Assembly: GCA_028282095.1 (NCBI GenBank)
Contig: JANQIP010000051.1
Location: 1-51,702 of the forward strand
DNA length: 51,702 nt
DNA from: Xanthobacteraceae bacterium
GTDB taxonomy: Bacteria; Pseudomonadota; Alphaproteobacteria; Rhizobiales; Xanthobacteraceae
Reading direction: 5' to 3'
Position numbers and translations under genes: made by a program. This document shows, one piece after another, positions 43,213 through 51,697 of the stretch; the stretch's first letter is position 1; every line of letters starts with the position of its first letter. The notes beneath the pieces were generated by a model that made no database searches, had not been told where the DNA came from, and worked only from the letters and a program-made list of their open reading frames with translations.

Positions 43213-43451
43213 CCGTACCGTGCGAGGTCGTTCGCGTCGATGGGCTCACAGCCGTGGTTGAGCGCGCGGGAACGCGGTTCGACGTCAGTCTCATCTTCAT
43301 CGACGAGGTGGTGCGGCCCGGCGATTTCCTCGCGGTGCAGGCGCAGCGCCACGCCCATGCCGTTCTTAGCCGCGCCGAGGCCGAGGAAATCCTGCGCTTC
43401 TATGATCGTCTCGGCGAGATCCTTGATCGCGAAGAGGCCGCACATGGTTGA
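43203..43451 (+). CDS. hybG: HypC/HybG family hydrogenase maturation chaperone (first copy)
   Basis: An 82-aa chaperone that carries the Fe(CN)2CO group with HypD and delivers it to the large subunit. MCLTVPCEV keeps the essential N-terminal C2 and the C-x4-C-like spacing of the family. Its position within the structural genes suggests it is dedicated to HybC, as HybG is in E. coli. It overlaps hybD and hybE. Confidence 0.88.
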   Translation: MCLTVPCEVVRVDGLTAVVERAGTRFDVSLIFIDEVVRPGDFLAVQAQRHAHAVLSRAEAEEILRFYDRLGEILDREEAAHG

Positions 43452-43965
43452 AGCAGAGGCGCTTGCACAGGAGCAGGCAGAACGCGTGCAGGCGCTGGTC
43501 GCGAGTTTCTCGCGGATTGGCCACGACACCATGCTGGGTCTGCCGTTCTACAACGAAGCGCTGGCGGTCGAGGCTCTGGGTTTCGAGCGTTGCGGCGACG
43601 AGTGGCTTGGTGTGCTGATCACGCCCTGGTTCATGAACCTGATGCTTTTGCCCGAGCGGCCGATCCCTTACTCGGAATCCGACAACGGACAGCAGCGCGT
43701 GGTGGAACTGCCCGCCGGACCGGTCAAGTTCCGGTGCGGCGGCACCGAGGATTTCGGCATGTTCCATGCGCAGCCGATCGCCTCACCGATGGATGTCTAC
43801 AAATCACAGGAGCAGGCGCGCGCGGCGGCGCGCAAGGCGCTCGCACAACAAAAGGCGCCAGCGGCGGCCGAGCCGGCGCCTGTTTCGCAGTCGCAACAGG
43901 GTGTTTCGCGACGAACCCTGTTCAGTTTCGCCGGCCGGCCGATCAACACCGATTTGCCGAGCTGA
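43444..43965 (+). CDS. hybE: Hydrogenase chaperone HybE
   Basis: A 173-aa HybE/HupJ-family assembly chaperone. The core segments MLGLPFYNEALAVEALGF, WLGVLITPWFMNLMLLP and FRCGGTEDFGMFHAQPI match the family. HybE is known to bind the HybO Tat precursor in E. coli. After a low-complexity Ala/Gln/Pro linker, the C-terminus carries SRRTLFSF (155-162), itself like a twin-arginine motif. It overlaps the hypC copy by 8 bp. Confidence 0.87.
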   Translation: MVEAEALAQEQAERVQALVASFSRIGHDTMLGLPFYNEALAVEALGFERCGDEWLGVLITPWFMNLMLLPERPIPYSESDNGQQRVVELPAGPVKFRCGGTEDFGMFHAQPIASPMDVYKSQEQARAAARKALAQQKAPAAAEPAPVSQSQQGVSRRTLFSFAGRPINTDLPS

Positions 43966-44145
43966 GTTCGCAGTGGGCAAGGCACGACGCAAGGAGAGGT
44001 CGATACGTTCGAAGCCGATGCAAGCTTTGTCACCTTATTGGTGCGATGCCCGCACCGGGCGGACGGCGGCATGGTGCTTCGCAACGCGCATCGGGCGCTT
44101 GCCGGCCGGCCGGTTCGTCACCCGCGCGCGGGCGGTGCCCGCACC

Positions 44146-45270
44146 ATGACGGCGAGCCTCGATCCCGGCGCGGTCACGATCGACGTCACCGTCGCCGATC
44201 GCCACGTTCGTTCGGTCGCGATCGGATCGACCCGTCCGGTCCAGGTCATCCGCCTGTTCGTGGGCCGGCCGGTCGAGGACGTTCCGGCACTCGCGGAGCG
44301 CCTGTTTTCATTGTGCGGACGCGCGCATAGCGTCGCGGCGTCGCGTGCGGGGGCCGTCGCGCTTGGCTGGCCGGTTGATAACGCTCGCCGCACTGCCGAA
44401 ACGAACGGCCTTGCGGCCGAACGTATTGCCGAAACGCTACGCGCAACGGTGCTCGGCGGATCGGTGGCGGATGCCGACAGCATCGATGCGGAGACCGCTA
44501 TGCTCCTGCGCGAATGCCTGTCGGCGGCGCGCACCCTGATGATGCACGGCCTGAGCAATGGCAGGCTCGGTCCGGCGAACGGCCCGGCGCTCGTCACCCG
44601 GCTCGCCCAGGCGGTGCACGGGCTCGGCCTGCCGCTTGCCGGTGCGGAATTCACGCCGGACCCGCACACGCTGATCGGCCGGTTGTTGCGGGAGGCCGAG
44701 GCCGAAACTGCCTTTCGGGCGCGCACGCCCGACATGCTGACGCAGGCCGACGACGTGGCGGTCATCGAGGCATTGCGGGCGCAGGGCGAGAGCTTTGCCG
44801 CCGCTCCCAACCTGCCGGGCCGAGTGGTGGAGACCGGCGCCTATGCCCGACATTGGCAGAGCACTGCGAGCGCACCGACCACGTTCGCCGCCCGCCTTTT
44901 CGCCCGTCTCCTCGACATGGCGGAGTGTCTCGAACTGCTGCAGGCGGCCGTCGCCGTCGGCATTGCGCCGCAGGACGACCCTGTGCATTGCAAGATGACG
45001 GGGCCGCGTGAGGGTTTTGCCGCATTGGAATCGCCGCGCGGGCGCCTTTACCACTGGCTGCAGGCGAATGCGGAGCGGCAAATTGTCGGCTATGCAATCG
45101 TCGCTCCGACCGAATGGAATTTCCATCGGCGCGGGCCGCTTGTCGAAGCGCTGCTCGGCGCCCGCATCGGGAGCGGCGAGGACGCGTGCCGCCGCGTGTC
45201 CCGGCTGGTCGCCGTATTCGACCCTTGCGTAAGCTTCGATGTGCACCTGGCGGAGACGGCGGATGCATGA
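44146..45270 (+). CDS. hupK: Hydrogenase assembly protein HupK (large-subunit-like)
   Basis: A 374-aa HupK-family protein, distantly related to the hydrogenase large subunit. The L1 region is LFSLCGRAHS with only C57; the L2 region is FDPCVSFDVHLAE with C361 kept and the second Cys replaced by F364. It cannot therefore bind the NiFe site normally and is thought to act as a scaffold in iron-ligand assembly. The ATG at 44146 is chosen at the start of similarity; the frame is open upstream to before 44038, so a longer N-terminus is possible. It overlaps hypA. The 180 bp between hybE and here holds no firm gene. Confidence 0.82.
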   Translation: MTASLDPGAVTIDVTVADRHVRSVAIGSTRPVQVIRLFVGRPVEDVPALAERLFSLCGRAHSVAASRAGAVALGWPVDNARRTAETNGLAAERIAETLRATVLGGSVADADSIDAETAMLLRECLSAARTLMMHGLSNGRLGPANGPALVTRLAQAVHGLGLPLAGAEFTPDPHTLIGRLLREAEAETAFRARTPDMLTQADDVAVIEALRAQGESFAAAPNLPGRVVETGAYARHWQSTASAPTTFAARLFARLLDMAECLELLQAAVAVGIAPQDDPVHCKMTGPREGFAALESPRGRLYHWLQANAERQIVGYAIVAPTEWNFHRRGPLVEALLGARIGSGEDACRRVSRLVAVFDPCVSFDVHLAETADA

Positions 45271-45604
45271 AATGTCGCTGACCGAGAGCCTGGTCGCGTT
45301 GATCGAGAGCGAGGGCGCAAAGCAAGGCTTCTCGCGCGTGCGCACCGTGAAGCTTGCGGTCGGCGCGCTCGGCCATGTCGATCCGGAGGCCATGCGCTTC
45401 TGCTTCGATGCCGTGGCACGCGGGACGATCGTCGAGGGTGCGCAACTCGCCGTCTCCATCGTGCCGGGCACGGCCTGGTGCCTCGATTGCGCGCGGACGG
45501 TCGGCGTGTCCGAGCGCGGCGCCGCCTGCCCTGAATGCGGCCGTTACCGGCTTCAGGTGAATGGCGGCGAGGATCTTCGCCTCGAAGAGCTGGAGGTCGA
45601 CTGA
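45263..45604 (+). CDS. hypA: Nickel chaperone HypA
   Basis: A 113-aa nickel metallochaperone. The Ni site is the N-terminal MHE (H2). A structural zinc is held by CLDC (C73, C76) and CPEC (C89, C92). It acts with HypB to insert nickel into HybC. Start 45263 overlaps the hupK stop, and its own stop overlaps the hypB ATG by one base. Confidence 0.93.
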   Translation: MHEMSLTESLVALIESEGAKQGFSRVRTVKLAVGALGHVDPEAMRFCFDAVARGTIVEGAQLAVSIVPGTAWCLDCARTVGVSERGAACPECGRYRLQVNGGEDLRLEELEVD

Positions 45605-46659
45605 TGTGTACCGTGTGCGGCTGCGGCCATCCTGCCACCAACGGGGACGGGTCTTCTCACGATCACCCGCATGAGCATCGCCACACCCATGAGCATAGCC
45701 ATGGCGATCTCCGCCATACCCATGAACATGCCCACCGCCATTCCCATGCGCAGGAGCACGGCGACGCGCATTCCCATAATCATGGCGGCGACGGTGCGCA
45801 TGATCATGACCACGCCCACGCGCATGACCATTCGCATGACCATGAGCAAGGCCACTCGCATGATGTCGTCCATCGCGCCGACGGCAGCATCGACTTTGGC
45901 GCGGGTCCGGCTGCGGTGCATGCGCCTGGACTAAGCCCGGGCCGCACGGTACGGATCGTGCGCGAGATCATGGCCAAGAACAATGATTTTGCCCGTGCCA
46001 ATCGCGCGCGGCTTTCCGCGCTCGGAACACTGGCGCTTAATTTCGTTTCCAGTCCGGGGTCGGGCAAGACCTCGCTCCTGGTGCGGGCGATCGACGATCT
46101 CAAGGATCGTCTCGATATCGCGGTCGTCGAAGGCGACCAGCAGACCGCTCGTGATGCCGAGCGCATTCGCGCGACCGGCGCGCGCGCCGTGCAGATCAAC
46201 ACGGGCAAAGGCTGCCATCTCGATGCGCACATGGTTGCACACGCGCTCGACGAGCTTGCGCCCGAACCGCGCGGTCTCTTGTTCATCGAGAATGTCGGCA
46301 ATCTGATCTGTCCTGCCGGATTCGATCTCGGCGAAGCGCACAAGGTCGTGGTGCTGTCGGTCACCGAAGGCGAGGACAAGCCGCTCAAATACCCGGAAAT
46401 GTTCGCGGCCGCCGACCTCATGCTGCTCAACAAGTCCGACCTGCTGCCGCATGTCGACTTCGATGTCGATGCCTGTCTTGCCAATGCGCTGCGGATCAAT
46501 CCGAACCTGCAAACGCTCGTCGTCTCGGCGCGCACCGGTGAAGGCTCGGCGGCGTTCTATGCCTGGATCGAGGCGCGTCTTGCCAGACTCGCCGATGCGC
46601 ATGCGGGGGCCGTTGCGCCTGCCTCCGGTAACGGCGTTGGCGCGGGCGGCGCGGAGTGA
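45604..46659 (+). CDS. hypB: Hydrogenase nickel-incorporation GTPase HypB with His-rich domain
   Basis: A 351-aa SIMIBI GTPase. Residues 1-7 (MCTVCGC) form the high-affinity Ni site. Residues 8-91 are a His/Asp/Glu-rich region with about 30 His, expected to store nickel. The G domain has P-loop [26 protein letters not shown], and the metal site GCHLDAHM. The rhizobial-type His tract gives both storage and insertion functions. It lies between hypA and hypF with a 4-bp gap to the latter. Confidence 0.94.
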   Translation: MCTVCGCGHPATNGDGSSHDHPHEHRHTHEHSHGDLRHTHEHAHRHSHAQEHGDAHSHNHGGDGAHDHDHAHAHDHSHDHEQGHSHDVVHRADGSIDFGAGPAAVHAPGLSPGRTVRIVREIMAKNNDFARANRARLSALGTLALNFVSSPGSGKTSLLVRAIDDLKDRLDIAVVEGDQQTARDAERIRATGARAVQINTGKGCHLDAHMVAHALDELAPEPRGLLFIENVGNLICPAGFDLGEAHKVVVLSVTEGEDKPLKYPEMFAAADLMLLNKSDLLPHVDFDVDACLANALRINPNLQTLVVSARTGEGSAAFYAWIEARLARLADAHAGAVAPASGNGVGAGGAE

Positions 46660-46663
46660 ATCC

Positions 46664-49045
46664 ATGGCGACCGCGCCGGCCATCGCAGACCAAGATCGCG
46701 GGCTGACGCGGCTGCGGCTGCGCGTGCGCGGCGCGGTGCAGGGCGTCGGCTTCCGCCCCTTTGCTTATGGCCTGGCGACGCGGCTCGAACTCGGCGGTTT
46801 CGTGCGCAACGGACCGGACGGCGTGGTGGTCGAGATCGAGGGCGCACGCGCCGGCGAGTTCGTCGACTCCCTGCGCGCCGCGGCCCCACCGCTCGCGCGG
46901 ATCGATGCGATCGAGGTCGAACGGTTGATCCCGCTCGGCGCTGCGGGTTTTGCCATCACGGCAAGCGAGCACGGACCGGCGCGCACGTGCATCGTGCCCG
47001 ATACCGCCGTGTGCGAGGCCTGCCTCGACGATCTGTTCGATCCGGCAAGCCGCTTCTATCTTTATCCGTTCGTCACCTGCACGCATTGCGGCCCGCGCTT
47101 CACGCTGACCCACAAACTCCCCTATGACCGGCCGCAGACCGCGATGGCGCCGTTCGCGATGTGCGCGGCCTGCGCCCATGACTATAGCGAGCCGACAAAT
47201 CGCCGCTTTCACGCCGAGCCGATCGGATGTCCCACCTGCGGACCGCAGCTCTCGCACCCGGTCGAAGCGATCGTTGCAGCCATCCGCACCGGGCAGATCG
47301 TGGCGCTGAAAGGGATCGGCGGCTTCCACCTGATGTGCGATGCGCAGAACGAGCGCGCGGTCGCCGAGCTGCGCCGGCGCAAGGCACGCGAGGCCAAGCC
47401 CTTCGCCGTGATGGTCGCCAATCTTGCTTCGCTCGACCGCGTCGTGGTTTCAACGCAGGCCGAGCGCCGCCTCATCACCGCGCCGACCCGCCCCATTGTG
47501 CTGATGCAAAGCCGCGACGCGCTCGCGCCTTCGATCGCCCCTCAGCTCAGGCAGATCGGGGTGATGCTGCCCTACGCGCCGCTGCATCATCTGATCTTTC
47601 ATGTCGCCGCAGGAAAGCCGGCGGGCAGCGCTGCGCGTCATGCCGCGAACCACCTCGTCTTGGTGGCAACGAGCGCCAATCCCGGCGGCGAGCCGCTCGT
47701 CATCGGTGATGAGGAAGCGCGGGAGAAGCTCACAGGGATTGCCGACCTGATCGTCACCCATGACCGCGCCATCGTCAGCCGCGCCGATGATTCCGTTATG
47801 GGGATCGTGGATGGCGCACCCGCCTTCCTGCGGCGCGCCCGCGGCTTTGTGCCGGAGCCGATCGACCTTGGAAGCGACGGGCCGAATGTGCTCGCGGTCG
47901 GCGCCCATCTGAAAGCAACCGTGACGGTGACGCGCGGACGCGAAGCGTTCGTCTCGCCCCATATCGGCAGTCTCGACAATGCCGCAACGGTCCGCGCCCA
48001 TGCCGAGGCGGCCCACCATCTCCTCGACATACTGGACGTCGTACCGGAAGCGGTCGCCTGCGACCTGCATCCCGATTTCCACTCGACGCGCTTTGCCGAA
48101 CGGTCGGGCCTGCCGATCGTTCGCGTGCAGCATCACGCCGCCCATGTCGCGGCCATTGCCGCCGAGCACGGCGTGACCGGCCCCGTTCTTGGCGTAGCGC
48201 TCGATGGCCACGGGCATGGCGATGACGGCGGTGCCTGGGGCGGCGAGATCATGATCGTCGACGGCTCCGCCTGGCGGCGGCTTGGCCATCTTGCCCCGCT
48301 TGCTTTGCCCGGCGGCGATCGCGCGGCGCGCGAGGCGTGGCGGATGGGCGTTGCCGCGCTCGCCGCGCTCGGGCGGCTTGATCGAGCCGCCGGGGTATTC
48401 GCTGACGTTCCGGCGGCGGTGGAGCTTGCCCGCCTGCTGCGCGCGGGCCTTGCCGTACCGATGACGACGAGTGCCGGCCGCCTGTTCGATGCCGCGGCGG
48501 CGCTGCTCGGCGTGTGCCTCCACCAGCGCTACGAGGCGCAGGCGGCGGCCGAGCTCGAAGCGCTGGTGCGCGCGCCGCGTACGCTCGCGGGCGGTTATTT
48601 TGTCGACGGGGGTGTTCTCGACTTCCGCCCGTTACTCGCGGCGCTGAGTGAGCCGGGCCTGTCGCCGCGCGAAGGCGCCGAGCTTTTCCACGGCACGCTC
48701 GCCGCAGGACTCGCCGAGTGGATTGTGTCGATCGCCACGGCGCATGGCCATACGCGCATCGCCCTTGGTGGCGGCTGCTTCTTGAACCGCGTGCTGACGG
48801 AAGACCTGTGCGACCGCCTGCGCGCACGCGGCTTCGATCCGCTGCTCGCCCGCGCGGTGCCGCCCAATGACGGCGGCCTGTCGCTGGGACAGGCTCTTGT
48901 CGCGCGGCAGCAGATCGATGCGCAAGCGCGGCCGCAATGCCTCCTTGCAGGTGGGCAGAACAATTCGAACCAAAAAACAGAAGAACAAAAAGACGGGGAA
49001 GGAACGCCGAAACATGTGTCTTGCGATTCCGGCGCGCGTCACTGA
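46664..49045 (+). CDS. hypF: Carbamoyltransferase HypF
   Basis: A 793-aa enzyme that moves carbamoyl from carbamoyl phosphate to the HypE C-terminal Cys. Domains in order: acylphosphatase (RVRGAVQGVGFRPFAYG, about 15-100), two zinc fingers (CEAC...CTHC, CAAC...CPTC), YrdC-like (from about 205) and Kae1-like (VQHHAAHVAAIAAEHG, LDGHGHGDDG, LGGGCFLNRVL). The last about 30 residues (NNSNQKTEEQKDG onward) are hydrophilic, differ in base use and overlap the next gene by 32 bp, suggesting loss of an earlier stop. Confidence 0.94.
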   Translation: MATAPAIADQDRGLTRLRLRVRGAVQGVGFRPFAYGLATRLELGGFVRNGPDGVVVEIEGARAGEFVDSLRAAAPPLARIDAIEVERLIPLGAAGFAITASEHGPARTCIVPDTAVCEACLDDLFDPASRFYLYPFVTCTHCGPRFTLTHKLPYDRPQTAMAPFAMCAACAHDYSEPTNRRFHAEPIGCPTCGPQLSHPVEAIVAAIRTGQIVALKGIGGFHLMCDAQNERAVAELRRRKAREAKPFAVMVANLASLDRVVVSTQAERRLITAPTRPIVLMQSRDALAPSIAPQLRQIGVMLPYAPLHHLIFHVAAGKPAGSAARHAANHLVLVATSANPGGEPLVIGDEEAREKLTGIADLIVTHDRAIVSRADDSVMGIVDGAPAFLRRARGFVPEPIDLGSDGPNVLAVGAHLKATVTVTRGREAFVSPHIGSLDNAATVRAHAEAAHHLLDILDVVPEAVACDLHPDFHSTRFAERSGLPIVRVQHHAAHVAAIAAEHGVTGPVLGVALDGHGHGDDGGAWGGEIMIVDGSAWRRLGHLAPLALPGGDRAAREAWRMGVAALAALGRLDRAAGVFADVPAAVELARLLRAGLAVPMTTSAGRLFDAAAALLGVCLHQRYEAQAAAELEALVRAPRTLAGGYFVDGGVLDFRPLLAALSEPGLSPREGAELFHGTLAAGLAEWIVSIATAHGHTRIALGGGCFLNRVLTEDLCDRLRARGFDPLLARAVPPNDGGLSLGQALVARQQIDAQARPQCLLAGGQNNSNQKTEEQKDGEGTPKHVSCDSGARH

Positions 49046-49256
49046 GCTTCTTGCCGACGACATGGCGCGCGTCAGCCTCGACGGGGTGACCAAACTCGTA
49101 TCGGTCGCGCTGGTCGAGGACGTGCGCGTGGGCGATTACATCGTCCTGCATGTCGGTTATGCGCTCGCCAAGATCGACGAGGCGGAGGCCGAACGTACGC
49201 TCGCGCTTCTGCAGGAAGCGGCAAGCGCGGCGGGGCCTGTAGGAGCCGCGCCGTGA
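49014..49256 (+). CDS. hypC: HypC hydrogenase maturation chaperone (second copy)
   Basis: An 80-aa HypC with MCLAIPARV (C2), working with HypD in assembling Fe(CN)2CO. The ATG at 49014 is inside the hypF 3' end and is preceded by GGGGAAGGA. It differs clearly from the first HypC-family protein at 43203 and overlaps hypD. It is probably the general-purpose HypC, the other being HybC-specific. Confidence 0.9.
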   Translation: MCLAIPARVTELLADDMARVSLDGVTKLVSVALVEDVRVGDYIVLHVGYALAKIDEAEAERTLALLQEAASAAGPVGAAP

Positions 49257-50407
49257 GGTATGTCGATGAGTATCGCGACGGGCGGCTTGCCGGGGCGATC
49301 GCCGAACGCATCGCTGCCGAGACCATGTCTCATCGCGACTACCATTTCATGGAGTTTTGTGGCGGGCACACGCATGCGATCTCGCGCTACGGCATCGAGG
49401 ATTTGCTGCCCGAGACCATCCGAATGATCCACGGGCCAGGCTGTCCGGTCTGCGTGCTGCCGATCGCGCGCATCGATCACGCGATCCGGCTTGCCGAGCG
49501 CCCCGAGGTCACGCTGTGCACCTATGGCGACCTGATGCGCGTGCCCGGCTCGCACGGGACGAGCCTGCTCAAAGCCAAGGCGGCCGGTGCCGATATCCGC
49601 ATGGTCTACTCGACCCTCGATGCGGTGCGTATTGCCGAAGCCGAGCCCGGCCGCGAGGTCGTGTTCTTCGCGATCGGTTTTGAGACCACGACGCCGCCCA
49701 CGGCACTGGCGATTCGCCTCGCCGAGAAGAAGCGCCTCGTGAATTTCAGCGTGTTCTGCAACCACGTGATCACGCCGGCCGCGATCGCCAGCATTCTCGA
49801 TCATCCCGATGTCCGCCGGCTCGGCCGCGTCCGCATCGACGGCTTTGTCGGGCCCGCCCATGTCTCGACGGTGATCGGCACGCAGCCTTATGCATTTTTC
49901 GCCGAGGAATATGAGAAGCCGGTGGTGGTCGCCGGCTTCGAGCCGCTCGACGTGATGCAGGCCATACTCATGCTGGTGCGGCAGGTCAACGAAGGCCGCC
50001 ACGAGGTCGAGAATCAGTATATCCGTGCCGTCAGTGCCGACGGCAATCTCAAGGCGCAGAGCGAAGTCGCGCAGGTGTTCGAATTGCGCGAGTCGTTCGA
50101 ATGGCGTGGACTCGGCGTCGTGCCCTACAGCGCCCTGCGGCTGCGCGATGCGTTTGCGCGCTACGACGCCGAGCGGCGGTTTCCTGTTGTGGTCGAGCCC
50201 GTGCGCGACAACCCCACCTGCGAATGCGGGGCAATCCTGCGCGGCGTCAGGAAACCTACCGATTGCAGGATATTCGGAACGGCCTGCACGCCGGAGACGC
50301 CGGTCGGCTCCTGCATGGTGTCGGCCGAGGGGGCCTGCGCCGCGCATTGGACCTATGGTCGCTTTCGCGTGCAAGCATCGGGCGAAGCACGAGGGGTCGT
50401 TTCGTGA
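49253..50407 (+). CDS. hypD: Fe-S scaffold protein HypD
   Basis: A 384-aa scaffold on which iron receives CN and CO. Family motifs are EFCGGHTHAISRYG, GPGCPVCVLP, GFETTTPPTA, NHVITPA, GFVGPAHVS and the cluster cysteines in the C-terminal region (CECGAILRGV, DCRIFGTACTPETPVGSCMVS). It starts with GTG 49253, overlapping the hypC stop (GTGA), and ends overlapping hypE in the same way. Confidence 0.95.
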   Translation: MRYVDEYRDGRLAGAIAERIAAETMSHRDYHFMEFCGGHTHAISRYGIEDLLPETIRMIHGPGCPVCVLPIARIDHAIRLAERPEVTLCTYGDLMRVPGSHGTSLLKAKAAGADIRMVYSTLDAVRIAEAEPGREVVFFAIGFETTTPPTALAIRLAEKKRLVNFSVFCNHVITPAAIASILDHPDVRRLGRVRIDGFVGPAHVSTVIGTQPYAFFAEEYEKPVVVAGFEPLDVMQAILMLVRQVNEGRHEVENQYIRAVSADGNLKAQSEVAQVFELRESFEWRGLGVVPYSALRLRDAFARYDAERRFPVVVEPVRDNPTCECGAILRGVRKPTDCRIFGTACTPETPVGSCMVSAEGACAAHWTYGRFRVQASGEARGVVS

Positions 50408-51459
50408 ACCTGATGAATGCAAAGCCGTTTCGGCGAAACCTCGACCTTGCAAACGGGCGGGTCGATCTCTCACACGGCTCGGGCGGGCGGGCGATGGCGC
50501 AGCTCATCGCCGACATTTTCCTTGAAGCGCTCGACAATGACTGGCTACGCCAAGGCAACGACCAGGCCGCCTTCGAGGTGCCGGCCGGCCGTCTGGTGAT
50601 GTCGACCGATGGCTATGTCGTCTCGCCTCTGTTTTTCCCCGGCGGCGATATCGGCTCGCTCGCCGTGCATGGCACCATCAACGATATCGTCATGGCGGGG
50701 GCCCGCCCGCTGCATCTGTCGGCGAGCTTCATCATCGAGGAGGGCTTTGCGCTCGCGGACCTGCTAAAGATTGCGCAGAGCATGGGCGATGCCTCGCGTG
50801 CGGCGCAGGTGCCGGTCATCACCGGCGACACCAAGGTGGTGGAACGCGGCAAGGCCGACGGCGTGTTCATCACGACGGCGGGCGTCGGCATCGTCCCAGC
50901 GGGGCTTTCCCTCTCCGGCGACCAAGTGCGGCCGGGCGATGTCGTGATGCTCTCCGGCACGCTCGGCGATCACGGCATCGCGGTTATGTCCAAGCGGCAG
51001 AACCTCGAGTTCGAGACGCAGATCGTATCGGACTCCGCACCCCTGCACGGGCTCGTCGCCGACCTCGTCGCCGCGGCGGGGCCGTCACTGCGCACGATGC
51101 GCGATCCGACCCGTGGCGGGCTTGCCGCAACGCTGAACGAGCTTGCGCATCAATCCGGCGTCGGCTTCCGTGTCGAGGAAGACACGATCCCGGTCAAGCC
51201 CGAGGTCGCCGCGGCATGCGAATTGCTGGGTCTCGACCCGCTCTATGTCGCCAACGAAGGCAAGCTCATCGCCATCCTTGCGCCCGAAGGCGCGGCCGCC
51301 GCGCTCGCGACGATGAAGGCGCACCCGCTCGGCCGCGATGCCGCGATCATCGGTGCGGCGATCGCCGACGATAATCGCTTCGTGCAGATGATCACTGCGT
51401 TCGGCGGCGGGCGCATCGTCGACTGGCTGTCGGGCGAGCAATTGCCGCGCATCTGCTAG
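50404..51459 (+). CDS. hypE: Carbamoyl dehydratase HypE
   Basis: A 351-aa PurM-like enzyme that dehydrates the thiocarbamate on its C-terminal Cys to a thiocyanate, the source of the cyanide ligands. The C-terminus is PRIC with C351, as required. Other motifs: LSHGSGGRAMAQLI, TDGYVVSPLFFPGGDIG, VTGDTKVVERGKADG-like and DPTRGGLAATLNEL. GTG 50404 overlaps the hypD stop. The TAG stop directly after C351 coincides with the CTAG border of a family A repeat. Confidence 0.95.
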   Translation: MNLMNAKPFRRNLDLANGRVDLSHGSGGRAMAQLIADIFLEALDNDWLRQGNDQAAFEVPAGRLVMSTDGYVVSPLFFPGGDIGSLAVHGTINDIVMAGARPLHLSASFIIEEGFALADLLKIAQSMGDASRAAQVPVITGDTKVVERGKADGVFITTAGVGIVPAGLSLSGDQVRPGDVVMLSGTLGDHGIAVMSKRQNLEFETQIVSDSAPLHGLVADLVAAAGPSLRTMRDPTRGGLAATLNELAHQSGVGFRVEEDTIPVKPEVAAACELLGLDPLYVANEGKLIAILAPEGAAAALATMKAHPLGRDAAIIGAAIADDNRFVQMITAFGGGRIVDWLSGEQLPRIC

Positions 51460-51561
51460 CGCACGATCCCGAAAAGTTGCAGACTTTTCGGACAAGATCA
51501 TGCGAGAGGAAACAAAGAGAAAAGAGAGCGTGGTTGATTCAAGGCGAAGCGATCACGCTCT
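51457..51561 (+). repeat. Family A repeat at the end of the hydrogenase operon
   Basis: Begins CTAGCGCACGATCCCG at the hypE stop (the C is the last base of the Cys codon) and ends ATCACGCTCT. Its perfect hairpin CCGAAAAGT / ACTTTTCGG (51469-51477 and 51483-51491) could attenuate or terminate the hyb-hyp transcript, although no T-run follows. Confidence 0.85.
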
Positions 51562-51564
51562 GAT

Positions 51565-51697
51565 TACGCTTTCCGAGTGATTGCTTTGGGCTAGAATCCT
51601 ATAACCTCCCCCTGAAAGGGGGAGGTCGGCGAGCGGCGCAGGCAAGCTTGCGCAGCCTGCGCAGGCTTGGCTGCGTGCTCGACGGGAGGGGGTCAAC
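51565..51697 (+). repeat. Family D repeat (copy 2)
   Basis: Matches 17334-17450: TACGCTTTCCGAGTGATTGC, CCCCCTGAAAGGGGGAGG, GCTTGCGCAGCCTGCG and GGCTTGGCTGCGTGCTCG. An extra GGCGCAGGCAA segment is present here. Confidence 0.8.

Noticed and set aside
43966..44145. A possible small gene (MQALSPYWCDARTG...) between hybE and hupK
   Set aside because: I looked for a HupI-type rubredoxin or HupH here. The expected CxxC pairs are absent, and the frame overlaps hybE out of phase. It is more likely spacer or an N-terminal extension of hupK.
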